Assembly (NCBI GenBank): GCA_027043985.1
Contig: JALUDQ010000237.1
Span: 1 to 7,773 of the forward strand
Length of the DNA: 7,773 bases
From: Desulfurococcales archaeon
Lineage (GTDB): Archaea > Thermoproteota > Thermoprotei_A > Sulfolobales > WANQ01
Direction of reading: 5' to 3'
The notes beneath the pieces are model-generated. The model ran no database searches and was not told the DNA's origin. It saw only the letters and a list, made by a program, of their open reading frames with translations. Positions within the stretch are counted from its first letter, which is position 1. Each line of letters begins with the position of its first letter. Below, one piece after another: positions 1-5,920 of this stretch. Position numbers and translations under genes: made by a program.

Positions 1-394
1 GTCTAAAGCTTGTACGCCCTATGCGTAGGAATTTCACTATAACTTTTTCCTCCGCTGGAGTAAGCCCCACGTATACATCGCTTTCCTTGCCTACACCCAT
101 ACGGTCTCCGAGAGCTGCTAATACTCCTCTCTCAACTAGGCTTCGAATAGCGAGGCAATCATATCCTAGGTATGTTAGCCTATAACCTGTTAGGGACCCT
201 ATTCTACGCTTTATTATCTTCAGCTTACTGAGCTTTGACAAGCTCATTGATAGTTGTGGTGGCGGGAGCCGGGCTTCTCTCTCTATTATTTCGATTGGCA
301 CATACTCGTATTGAGTTAAATACTTCTCTAACACTAGTAATACTCGGAAATCCCTTTTATTTAACTGTTTGTAAATATATGCTAATTTGCTCAA
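1..394 (-). CDS. rio2: RIO2-type serine protein kinase, N-terminal part (runs off window)
   Basis: Only the first 131 residues are in the window; the rest of the kinase lies beyond base 1. RIO2 is an atypical protein kinase/ATPase of archaea and eukaryotes that acts in small ribosomal subunit maturation. Residues 1 to about 84 form the family's N-terminal winged helix, with the diagnostic run GYRLTYLGYDCLAIRSLV at 70-87. The nucleotide-binding loop GVGKESDVYVG is at 100-110, and the ATP-binding Lys is K121 in IVKF, followed by LRIGRTSFR as in other RIO2 proteins. The start is a TTG (bases 394-392) with an AGAAGGAG Shine-Dalgarno 8 bases upstream; no ATG or GTG lies between it and the in-frame upstream stop. 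The catalytic loop and metal-binding Asp are not visible. The gene is divergent from the ArsR-type gene. Identity is confident from the motifs; a full-length protein is assumed. Confidence 0.93.
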   Translation of the reverse strand, partial: MSKLAYIYKQLNKRDFRVLLVLEKYLTQYEYVPIEIIEREARLPPPQLSMSLSKLSKLKIIKRRIGSLTGYRLTYLGYDCLAIRSLVERGVLAALGDRMGVGKESDVYVGLTPAEEKVIVKFLRIGRTSFR

Positions 395-402
395 TACTAC
401 TA

Positions 403-410
403 CTCCTTCT
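403..410 (-). promoter_or_regulatory. Shine-Dalgarno site deciding the TTG start of rio2
   Basis: Read on the minus strand the site is AGAAGGAG, 8 bases before the TTG at 394. It is the only good ribosome-binding match in the region, and it places the start at SKLAYIYKQL, where archaeal RIO2 proteins normally begin. Confidence 0.65.
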
Positions 411-430
411 GGGAAAGAATATTCTAGAGA

Positions 431-440
431 CCTAATATTT
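431..440 (-). promoter_or_regulatory. Candidate TATA box for rio2
   Basis: The minus strand reads AAATATTAGG, an AT-rich element preceded by an A-rich BRE-like CAAAC. Its centre is about 26 bases from base 410, the 5' edge of the rio2 Shine-Dalgarno, so the leader would be very short. Position and composition fit; no other support is available. Confidence 0.4.
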
Positions 441-473
441 GTTTGCTACACCAATACTTATTCAAGCAAAGTT

Positions 474-481
474 CTTATAAG
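474..481 (+). promoter_or_regulatory. Candidate TATA box for the ArsR-type gene
   Basis: CTTATAAG is a palindromic TATA-like element preceded by GCAAAG, which could be a BRE. Archaeal transcription typically starts about 26 bases downstream, near base 500, just before the ribosome-binding site and the TTG at 514. Because the element is palindromic its direction cannot be read from it alone; distance favours the plus-strand gene. Confidence 0.45.
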
Positions 482-499
482 TTAGCTAGTGAACAGTTA

Positions 500-508
500 G
501 AGGGGGTG
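500..508 (+). promoter_or_regulatory. Shine-Dalgarno site deciding the TTG start of the ArsR-type gene
   Basis: GAGGGGGTG lies 5 bases upstream of the TTG at 514. The GTG inside this site is followed at once by TAA and cannot be the start. Confidence 0.6.
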
Positions 509-513
509 TAAAC

Positions 514-852
514 TTGTCTACTGGAGGCGGTAGCGGATATAGATGGAACAAACCGGGGATATATGAGGAAAACGGCACACTAATAGTGATAGGGGACGAG
601 TATATTCAGCGAGTAGTACAAGCACTAGCCAGTCCAACGAGACTAAAAATACTAAGATACTTGCTAGAAAACGAAGCAGATGTAGGAGAAGTAGCTAAAA
701 TCATAGGCCAGAGCAAGGCAAACGCTAGTGCACAGATAAGAAAACTTGAAGAAGCGGGATTGATAAAAGTATCATATAGGCCAGGACAGAGGGGCGTTAA
801 AAAGGTCTGCTCAACAAATATTAGGGAGATAAAGATATTGTTTATACCCTAA
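514..852 (+). CDS. ArsR-type winged helix-turn-helix transcriptional regulator
   Basis: A 112-residue cytoplasmic DNA-binding protein. The ArsR-family opening VVQALASPTRLKILRYLLE is at about 34-52. It is followed by a helix-turn-helix with the recognition segment SKANASAQIRKLEEAGLI at about 68-85, then a short wing with the GQRGVKK segment common in archaeal family members. There is no CxC-type metal site of classical metal-sensing ArsR proteins; the only Cys is in KKVCST near the C-terminus, so metal sensing is not supported. The family acts as dimers that usually repress promoters. The gene sits 246 bases upstream of livJ on the same strand, so control of the amino acid transporter is plausible but not shown. 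The ligand is unknown. The low-complexity start (STGGGSG) follows a TTG codon supported by a strong ribosome-binding site. Confidence 0.85.
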   Translation: MSTGGGSGYRWNKPGIYEENGTLIVIGDEYIQRVVQALASPTRLKILRYLLENEADVGEVAKIIGQSKANASAQIRKLEEAGLIKVSYRPGQRGVKKVCSTNIREIKILFIP

Positions 853-1032
853 AGTAAACGTTATAAAATATTAAACCAAACATTGTCTACCTTATATTCT
901 TTTCTTGTAAAATAATTCATTAAACAATACGTTCTTTTACCCCGAACAAGTTATACTATGGAAAGACTTTTTCTTCATCTAACTATTTCAATCTCCCACA
1001 TCCATTCTACTATTTAATATATAAAAAATTTA

Positions 1033-1047
1033 GAAAAGATTTTTATT
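1033..1047 (+). promoter_or_regulatory. Candidate BRE/TATA promoter of the liv operon
   Basis: GAAAAG (1033-1038, BRE-like) is followed directly by ATTTTTATT (1039-1047, TATA-like). Transcription would start near base 1069, giving a leader of about 30 bases before the livJ ATG at 1099. The rest of the gap from 853 is AT-rich and holds only a pyrimidine-rich stretch near 897-905 that could end arsR transcription. I see no RNA gene in it. Confidence 0.55.
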
Positions 1048-1062
1048 CGTGCACAGTAGGAT

Positions 1063-1082
1063 TACTAGAACATAACCTAGTA
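1063..1082. promoter_or_regulatory. Palindrome at the predicted livJ transcription start (candidate operator)
   Basis: TACTAG (1063-1068) and CTAGTA (1077-1082) form a perfect 6-bp inverted repeat around an 8-base spacer. It spans the predicted transcription start and ends just before the ribosome-binding site. Spacing and placement suit a dimeric winged-helix repressor. The halves contain CTAG, which is frequent throughout this window, so chance occurrence is possible. Confidence 0.35.
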
Positions 1083-1098
1083 TAAGAGGATGGAGACC

Positions 1099-2352
1099 AT
1101 GAAGAACGATCTCGTAAAGCTAGTATCATTCCTCATAATAGGACTCATAATAGGCATTGGAATAGGATACGCTGCTTTCGGAGGAGCTGGAGGAGCTACA
1201 ACACCCACAACAACTACTGCTCCACAAGAGCAGGTTAAAACAATAAAGATAGGCGTAACCCTACCGTTAACTGGAGAACTTTCATCTGTTGGTAAACTCT
1301 GGGAGAAAGTAGTCTACATGGCCTTCGATGACCTCAACGAACAAATGAAAGCCTATCATCTAAACTATCGCTTTGAGCCAGTAGTACTAGATGATGGAAC
1401 CAACGCTGATAAGGCCCTACAGAACGTGCAGACCTTTGCCCAACAGGGTATAAAGGTTGTTATAGGCCCAGCTGCTAGTTCTCAGGTAAAGACTGTTAAA
1501 TCCTACGCTGACGCCAATAAGATAGTAATAATATCGCCATCCTCAACTGCTCCAACACTAGCGATACCGAATGACTACATATTCCGTAATACTGGTTCTG
1601 ACGCCCTACAAGCAAAGGCTTTAGCGGCATTAGTAAACCATGAGGGCATAAAGAAGGTAGTAGTATTCTACCGTGACGACGAATACGGTAAAGCATTCGC
1701 AGAATTCTTCAAGAAAGAATTCGAGGCTCTAGGAGGACAAGCTAGCTTAGTAGCCTATGCCACCGGGCTATCAGACTACAAGGCAGAGGTTACATCACTA
1801 TCAAGTAAGGTTTCATCAGAGGGAGCAGAAGCAGTCGTACTAATATCCTTCGACACCGATGGAGCAAACATATTATCTCACGCGAAAAACGATCCAGTAT
1901 TATCAAAGGTTCGATGGTTTAGTGGGGAAGGAATCCACGGTGCTGCAGAGCTACTAACACCAGAGCTAGCCCAGTGGCTCGAGGAGATAAGGTTCATGGG
2001 TACAAGACCAGTATTCGTAGCTAACCCATTATACGAGGACTTCGCCAAAAAGTTCAAGGAGAAGACAGGATCTGATCCCCCAGTATTCTCGGAGAAACTC
2101 TATGATGCAATAATACTCGCTGGCTGGGCTGTGGTACGTGCAGGAAAATATGATGGAGAACTAATAAAGAATGCACTACCAGAAGTAGCAAAACACTACT
2201 ATGGCGTAAGCGGATGGTGTATATTAGACGAGAACGGAGATAGAATGTTCCAAGACTACGCGATATGGACTATTAAGCAAGTCGGTGGAGAATACAGGTA
2301 CGTTGACATAGGCTCGTACTCTCAAGGAACAATAACCTTTACACAAGAATAA
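1099..2352 (+). CDS. livJ: Branched-chain amino acid ABC transporter, solute-binding protein
   Basis: A 417-residue extracytoplasmic receptor that captures leucine/isoleucine/valine-type amino acids and delivers them to LivHM. One hydrophobic helix (about 6-26) is followed by a Gly/Thr/Pro linker (28-43) and no lipobox Cys, so the protein is probably tethered to the membrane by an uncleaved or pilin-like anchor. The type I binding fold begins at KIGVTLPLTG (50-59). Segments matching the E. coli LivJ ligand pocket are GPAASSQV (123-130), SPSST (146-150; T150 corresponds to the carboxylate-binding Thr) and FSGEG, whose E277 corresponds to the ammonium-binding Glu. These assignments are by eye. 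YDAIILAGWA (335-344) is also typical of the family. The ATG at 1099 is preferred over the one at 1090: GAGG (1086-1089) is 9 bases from the former but abuts the latter. It is the first gene of the liv operon. Confidence 0.93.
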   Translation: MKNDLVKLVSFLIIGLIIGIGIGYAAFGGAGGATTPTTTTAPQEQVKTIKIGVTLPLTGELSSVGKLWEKVVYMAFDDLNEQMKAYHLNYRFEPVVLDDGTNADKALQNVQTFAQQGIKVVIGPAASSQVKTVKSYADANKIVIISPSSTAPTLAIPNDYIFRNTGSDALQAKALAALVNHEGIKKVVVFYRDDEYGKAFAEFFKKEFEALGGQASLVAYATGLSDYKAEVTSLSSKVSSEGAEAVVLISFDTDGANILSHAKNDPVLSKVRWFSGEGIHGAAELLTPELAQWLEEIRFMGTRPVFVANPLYEDFAKKFKEKTGSDPPVFSEKLYDAIILAGWAVVRAGKYDGELIKNALPEVAKHYYGVSGWCILDENGDRMFQDYAIWTIKQVGGEYRYVDIGSYSQGTITFTQE

Positions 2353-2368
2353 CCTTAAAACATAATCA

Positions 2369-2377
2369 TTTTTTAAA
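2369..2377 (+). promoter_or_regulatory. T-run after livJ: partial terminator or internal promoter
   Basis: TTTTTTAAA lies 17 bases after the livJ stop. A T6 run can end archaeal transcription without a hairpin. The same bases also resemble a TATA box that would start a second transcript near base 2400, before livH. Either role would separate livJ output from the rest of the operon; the sequence does not decide between them. Confidence 0.35.
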
Positions 2378-2462
2378 GTCTTACTTTGATTCCCGATCTA
2401 ATCACTTCAGATCAGCATGATAGGAGGAAGTAACGAGCTAACACTAGGTGAGGGCTAGGGTA

Positions 2463-3401
2463 ATGGTAGGTGTAACAGAAGTCTACAATACCTTATGGAT
2501 AGGACTCATATTCATGGTATTAGGGTTACCGTTAACTCTAAGCTATAGGACTACTGGCATAATCAACTTCGTTCACATAAACTTCATAACTATTGGAGCA
2601 TACGTTGGCGTGCTCCTATCTCTTCTTGGAGTAAAGAATATCTTTATGGTAGCATTAGTTGCGTTTATCGTGGGAGCTGCTATTGCTGTTTTCGACAATA
2701 TAGCCGTGTTTAAACCTCTTAGTAGGCGTGGAGCAAATGTAGTTATATTAATGGTTGCTTCTCTAGGATTATGGATATTCTACAAATACTTCTTATACGC
2801 TATAGTTGACCTTATAGGTAAGGCCGTTAAGGAAAACCTTGTATCAGTCATACTTGAACTAGATATTCTACCCACAATTAACCTTGGAGGAATAGTTGTT
2901 GATGGAAAATTCCTTACAACCCTTACCCTTGCAGTCATAGTAGTATTATTCTATTATCTTGTTTTAACCAAGACATCCATAGGTAAAGCTATTAGAGCAG
3001 TATCAGATAACTCCCAGTTAGCCGAGATCTCGGGTATACCACGAGACCATGTAGTCAACTTCATGTGGGCTATGACTGGCGGCGCCGCTGCTATAGGGGG
3101 GTTGCTCTGGGGTATTTTCGCAATAGTTACTCCTGAGGTCGGTGATTGGCTTATACTAGAGATCTTTGCTGTAGCCGTTATAGGCGGGCTTAGCTCACTA
3201 TTAAATACAGCTATTGGAGCCTTCATTATAGCTGGAGCCGAGAACATTGTTATGGCGGCATTACACGAGACCTTCGGGCTTCCACTCAGCTTCCGCCCAT
3301 TCATAACCTTCCTAGTACTAGTCATTGTAATCCTTGTTAAACCACCTCTAGGCGCAGGTGGAGGCTTACCCTATAGGTTCTTTAAACCCCGGAAGAGGTG
3401 A
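2463..3401 (+). CDS. livH: Branched-chain amino acid ABC transporter, permease LivH
   Basis: A 312-residue polytopic membrane protein and one of the two channel subunits. The family hallmark near the N-terminus, TTGIINFVHINFITIGAYV (30-48), corresponds to the usual GIINFAHGE...GAY region; the third position after FVH is Asn rather than the common Glu. The cytoplasmic EAA-like loop that couples to the ATPases is at about 174-192 (GKAIRAVSDNSQLAEISGI), with more helices to about 302 and a basic C-terminal tail. ATG 2463 is preferred: GAGGG (2450-2454) is 8 bases upstream and MVGVTEVYNTLW is a normal beginning. The in-frame GTG at 2448 directly follows an in-frame TAG and lacks a well-spaced ribosome-binding site. 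It is 110 bases downstream of livJ, and its stop overlaps the livM Shine-Dalgarno. Confidence 0.93.
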   Translation: MVGVTEVYNTLWIGLIFMVLGLPLTLSYRTTGIINFVHINFITIGAYVGVLLSLLGVKNIFMVALVAFIVGAAIAVFDNIAVFKPLSRRGANVVILMVASLGLWIFYKYFLYAIVDLIGKAVKENLVSVILELDILPTINLGGIVVDGKFLTTLTLAVIVVLFYYLVLTKTSIGKAIRAVSDNSQLAEISGIPRDHVVNFMWAMTGGAAAIGGLLWGIFAIVTPEVGDWLILEIFAVAVIGGLSSLLNTAIGAFIIAGAENIVMAALHETFGLPLSFRPFITFLVLVIVILVKPPLGAGGGLPYRFFKPRKR

Positions 3402-3402
3402 T
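3395..3402 (+). promoter_or_regulatory. Strong Shine-Dalgarno of livM overlapping the livH stop codon
   Basis: GAGGTGAT matches the archaeal 16S rRNA 3' end complement over 8 bases and contains the livH stop TGA. It is 6 bases before ATG 3409. It fixes the livM start there rather than at ATG 3358 inside livH, and it suggests translational coupling. Confidence 0.75.
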
Positions 3403-3408
3403 GAAGAC

Positions 3409-4443
3409 ATGGTTGAGTTTAATGTATTAGGCTTCCTAATAGATTGGAGCACCTTCTTTGCTATCTACGCTATACTAGCTATATCGTTGAACCTTGAGAT
3501 CGGATATACGGGTATGGCTAACTTCGGTAAGGTTGCCTTCTACGCTATAGGTGCATATTTATCAGCAGTACTAACAATCGTAACGTTCCTAACGATATTT
3601 GGTGTATCAGCACCCCTCTACTCAGTTGACGCCGTAATAGCCTTGGGGAAGCATGGAGCAGAACTACCATGGCTTAACATAGGCTTATTCATCCTAAGCA
3701 TAATATTGAGCGCCATAGTAACGGGGGTAGTGGGGTATCTTGTAACCTATCCAACCCTACGTGTAGGACCAGCCTTCCTAGGAATAACTATATTAAGCTT
3801 TGGCGAAATGTTGAGATTCTTCCTAAGAAACTATGAGCCCCTAGGCTCAACCTACGGCTTATTCGGCGTTCCCCATCCCTTCCAATGGGTACCTGATCCT
3901 ACGGTTAGGACTGGTATCTATGCATTAATAGTGTTGGGGATAATGTTTGGCGTCTATCTATATGCTGAGAGACTCGTAAACTCTCCCTTCGGTAGGGTTC
4001 TCCGAGCAATAAAAGATGATGAGGTTGCAGCACTCTGTCTAGGCAAGCATGTTCCGAGGATTAAGGCGACGGTGCTGTTTATAGGCTCGGCTATAGCGGG
4101 GGTAGCAGGTGCACTATATCTATTCTACTTGGGCTCAGTTAACCCGGACATGTTTATACCACGTGTAACCTTTGATATCTGGGCTATGGTTATCCTAGGG
4201 GGCATGGGTAATAATAAGGGCGCTATAGCGGGGGCAGCAATTATAACATTTGTCGACCGAGCCCTAACCTTCATTACACCATCGCTTGGCTTAACAGCCT
4301 ACATAACACCCGATTACATAAGGTGGATGACCGTGGGCTTACTCATAGTATTAGTATTATTGTTTAAACCCGGTGGACTCATACCTGAGAAACCTATCAA
4401 GACCCCAGCATTAGAAGTAGCCAATAAAATAGAAGAGGGGTAA
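3409..4443 (+). CDS. livM: Branched-chain amino acid ABC transporter, permease LivM
   Basis: A 344-residue membrane permease, partner of LivH. The family segment AISLNLEIGYTGMANFGKVA (24-43) corresponds to the canonical LNL..GY.G..NFG.VAF motif and is followed by AFYAIGAY. The EAA-like coupling loop is at about 194-213 (FGRVLRAIKDDEVAALCLGK), with a helix and the IAGVAGALY segment after it. VILGGMGNNKGAIAGAAII (261-279) and the tail FKPGGLIPEKP are also typical. A long loop at about 67-88 follows the early helices. Start 3409 is supported by the overlapping Shine-Dalgarno and by the usual LivM beginning; a start at 3358 would add 17 polar residues from inside livH. The gene ends 4 bases before livG, and its last codons supply the livG ribosome-binding site. 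Confidence 0.93.
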   Translation: MVEFNVLGFLIDWSTFFAIYAILAISLNLEIGYTGMANFGKVAFYAIGAYLSAVLTIVTFLTIFGVSAPLYSVDAVIALGKHGAELPWLNIGLFILSIILSAIVTGVVGYLVTYPTLRVGPAFLGITILSFGEMLRFFLRNYEPLGSTYGLFGVPHPFQWVPDPTVRTGIYALIVLGIMFGVYLYAERLVNSPFGRVLRAIKDDEVAALCLGKHVPRIKATVLFIGSAIAGVAGALYLFYLGSVNPDMFIPRVTFDIWAMVILGGMGNNKGAIAGAAIITFVDRALTFITPSLGLTAYITPDYIRWMTVGLLIVLVLLFKPGGLIPEKPIKTPALEVANKIEEG

Positions 4444-4447
4444 AGAA

Positions 4448-5206
4448 GTGCCCGAACTCTTAGAGACAGTTGATGTAGCAAAATACTTTGGTGGTGTAAG
4501 AGCACTAGATGGAGTTAGCATTAAGGTTAAGGAGGGCTCAGTCATAGGGCTAATAGGCCCTAATGGTAGTGGTAAGACAACGTTATTCAATGTTATAACT
4601 GGGTTTTACGTGCCTGAACGTGGAGAAGTATGGTTTAATAATGAACAAATAGATGGATTAAACCCTAATGAAGTATACTTGAAGGGACTAGTTAGAACGT
4701 TCCAGATACCGAGGCTATTCCCCTCATTAACAGTCTTAGAGAACGTTATAATAACACCGCCATACCAGATTGGCGAGAGAGTACTAGATGCCCCGTTTAA
4801 GAAGAGGTGGGAGAAACAGGAAATAGATTTAGCGAAGAAGGCTGTAGAGTTATTGAGAAGGTTTGGTATGGGTAAATATATTAAATCAAAGATAAGTGAG
4901 CTATCAGCAGCTCACATAAAGATGCTTGAGACTATTAGGGGACTTCTAGCCTCGCCGAAAATATTGTTACTAGATGAGCCTGCCGCAGGTGTAGCGTATA
5001 CTACTGCAAAAGAATTATTCGAGTATATCTTGAGACTACGTAGTGAACAAGGTTTGACTTTCCTTATAATAGAGCATAGACTCGAAGTACTTATGGACTA
5101 CGTAGACTACGTCTACGTCCTACACAACGGCAGGTTGTTATCTGAAGGCAAGCCCGAGGAAGTAGTACAGGATCCAAAAGTTATAGAAGCATACCTAGGT
5201 GGATGA
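4448..5206 (+). CDS. livG: Branched-chain amino acid ABC transporter ATP-binding protein LivG, degenerate signature
   Basis: A 252-residue cytoplasmic ATPase subunit that pairs with LivF and drives LivHM. Walker A is GPNGSGKT (37-44), the Q-loop is Q86 in RTFQIPRLF, Walker B is ILLLDE (172-177), and the switch His is H210 in IIEH. The usual signature (LSGGQ, or LxYGQ in LivG proteins) is replaced by LSAAH at 152-156, followed by IKMLETIRGL where family members have an Arg-rich helix. The loop after Walker B is AAGVAY instead of the common AAGMNP/AAGLNP. Length and all other motifs are normal and the frame is intact, so this looks like divergence rather than decay. The GTG start has GAGGGG (4435-4440) 7 bases upstream. 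Operon position and the LivG-type long insert near 100-125 support livG. Confidence 0.92.
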   Translation: MPELLETVDVAKYFGGVRALDGVSIKVKEGSVIGLIGPNGSGKTTLFNVITGFYVPERGEVWFNNEQIDGLNPNEVYLKGLVRTFQIPRLFPSLTVLENVIITPPYQIGERVLDAPFKKRWEKQEIDLAKKAVELLRRFGMGKYIKSKISELSAAHIKMLETIRGLLASPKILLLDEPAAGVAYTTAKELFEYILRLRSEQGLTFLIIEHRLEVLMDYVDYVYVLHNGRLLSEGKPEEVVQDPKVIEAYLGG

Positions 5207-5209
5207 GCC

Positions 5210-5920
5210 ATGACGCTCCTTGAAGTAGTTAACCTAAAGTCTGGATACGGTAAAATGGAGGTATTACATGGAGTAAGCATAGAAGTTGAGAAAGGAGAAA
5301 TAGTAGCAGTCTTAGGACCCAATGGAGCCGGTAAGACAACACTACTCAATAGTATCTTTGGTATAGCTACAATACATGAAGGAGACATAAGATTCCAAGG
5401 CAAGAGTATTAGAGGAGAAAAACCATACCGCATAGTAAAGATGGGTATTGGCTACGCACCCCAGCTAAACAATATATTCCCTAACCTAACAGTTCTTGAA
5501 AACCTTCAAATGGGAGCATATCTACGTGGAAGGGATCCGTCAATAAACGATGATATAAGAGAGGTGTTCGAGCTTTTCCCAGAAATAGCGAGGAGAAAGA
5601 ATACTAAAGCTAAATCACTTAGCGGTGGTGAAAGACAAATGCTAGCAGTTGCTAGAGCATTGATGGCGAAGCCAAAGCTCTTATTACTAGACGAGCCTAC
5701 TGCAGGACTCGCCCCTAAGGCCGCTACAACGTTGATGAACAAGATAGAAGAGATAAGAGAAATGGGGTTAACGGTTCTCCTAGTTGAGCAGAACGTTAAA
5801 AAGGCTTTATCAATAGCTGATAGAGGTTATGTACTAGTGGGCGGGAAAATAGTATTGGAGGCTCCAGCTGAGAAATTAGCTAAGGAGAATATTGAGAAAT
5901 TATTCTTCGGTCAAATATAG
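5210..5920 (+). CDS. livF: Branched-chain amino acid ABC transporter ATP-binding protein LivF
   Basis: A 236-residue ATPase subunit and last gene of the liv operon, starting 3 bases after livG. Walker A is GPNGAGKT (36-43), the Q-loop is Q85 in APQLNNIFP, the signature is an intact LSGGE (137-141), and Walker B is LLLLDE (157-162). The switch position is Gln (Q194 in VEQN), as is usual in LivF proteins. ADRGYVLVGGKIVLE near 203-217 is also LivF-like. A GGTGGATGA stretch at the livG end precedes the ATG and suggests coupled translation. The last 21 bases overlap the 3' end of the convergent SdpI-like gene, so there is no spacer for a terminator; a pyrimidine-rich run follows the stop from 5921. 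Confidence 0.94.
   Translation: MTLLEVVNLKSGYGKMEVLHGVSIEVEKGEIVAVLGPNGAGKTTLLNSIFGIATIHEGDIRFQGKSIRGEKPYRIVKMGIGYAPQLNNIFPNLTVLENLQMGAYLRGRDPSINDDIREVFELFPEIARRKNTKAKSLSGGERQMLAVARALMAKPKLLLLDEPTAGLAPKAATTLMNKIEEIREMGLTVLLVEQNVKKALSIADRGYVLVGGKIVLEAPAEKLAKENIEKLFFGQI

Noticed and set aside
235..435. 66-codon plus-strand open frame
   Set aside because: It lies antisense over the start of rio2, whose motifs are unmistakable, and its translation has no coherent features.
439..471. TTTGCT/AGCAAA inverted repeat in the rio2-arsR spacer as an operator
   Set aside because: The arms are separated by 17 bases, are AT-rich, and do not resemble the livJ palindrome; not strong enough to call.
958..1017. 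19-codon open frame upstream of livJ
   Set aside because: It has no Shine-Dalgarno, unremarkable composition, and lies upstream of the predicted promoter of the transcript.
1090..1098. ATG at 1090 as the livJ start
   Set aside because: GAGG abuts it with no spacing, while ATG 1099 has a 9-base spacing and a cleaner signal-anchor start.
2954..3325. 123-codon minus-strand open frame within livH
   Set aside because: It is the antisense shadow of a membrane protein gene; livH is intact with clear motifs.
3358..3408. ATG at 3358 as the livM start
   Set aside because: It lies within livH, lacks a ribosome-binding site, and adds 17 polar residues ahead of the normal LivM beginning; GAGGTGAT is correctly spaced before ATG 3409.
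4901..4915. Frameshift or pseudogene explanation for LSAAH in LivG
   Set aside because: The frame is continuous, flanking residues and all other ATPase motifs are in register, and length is normal.
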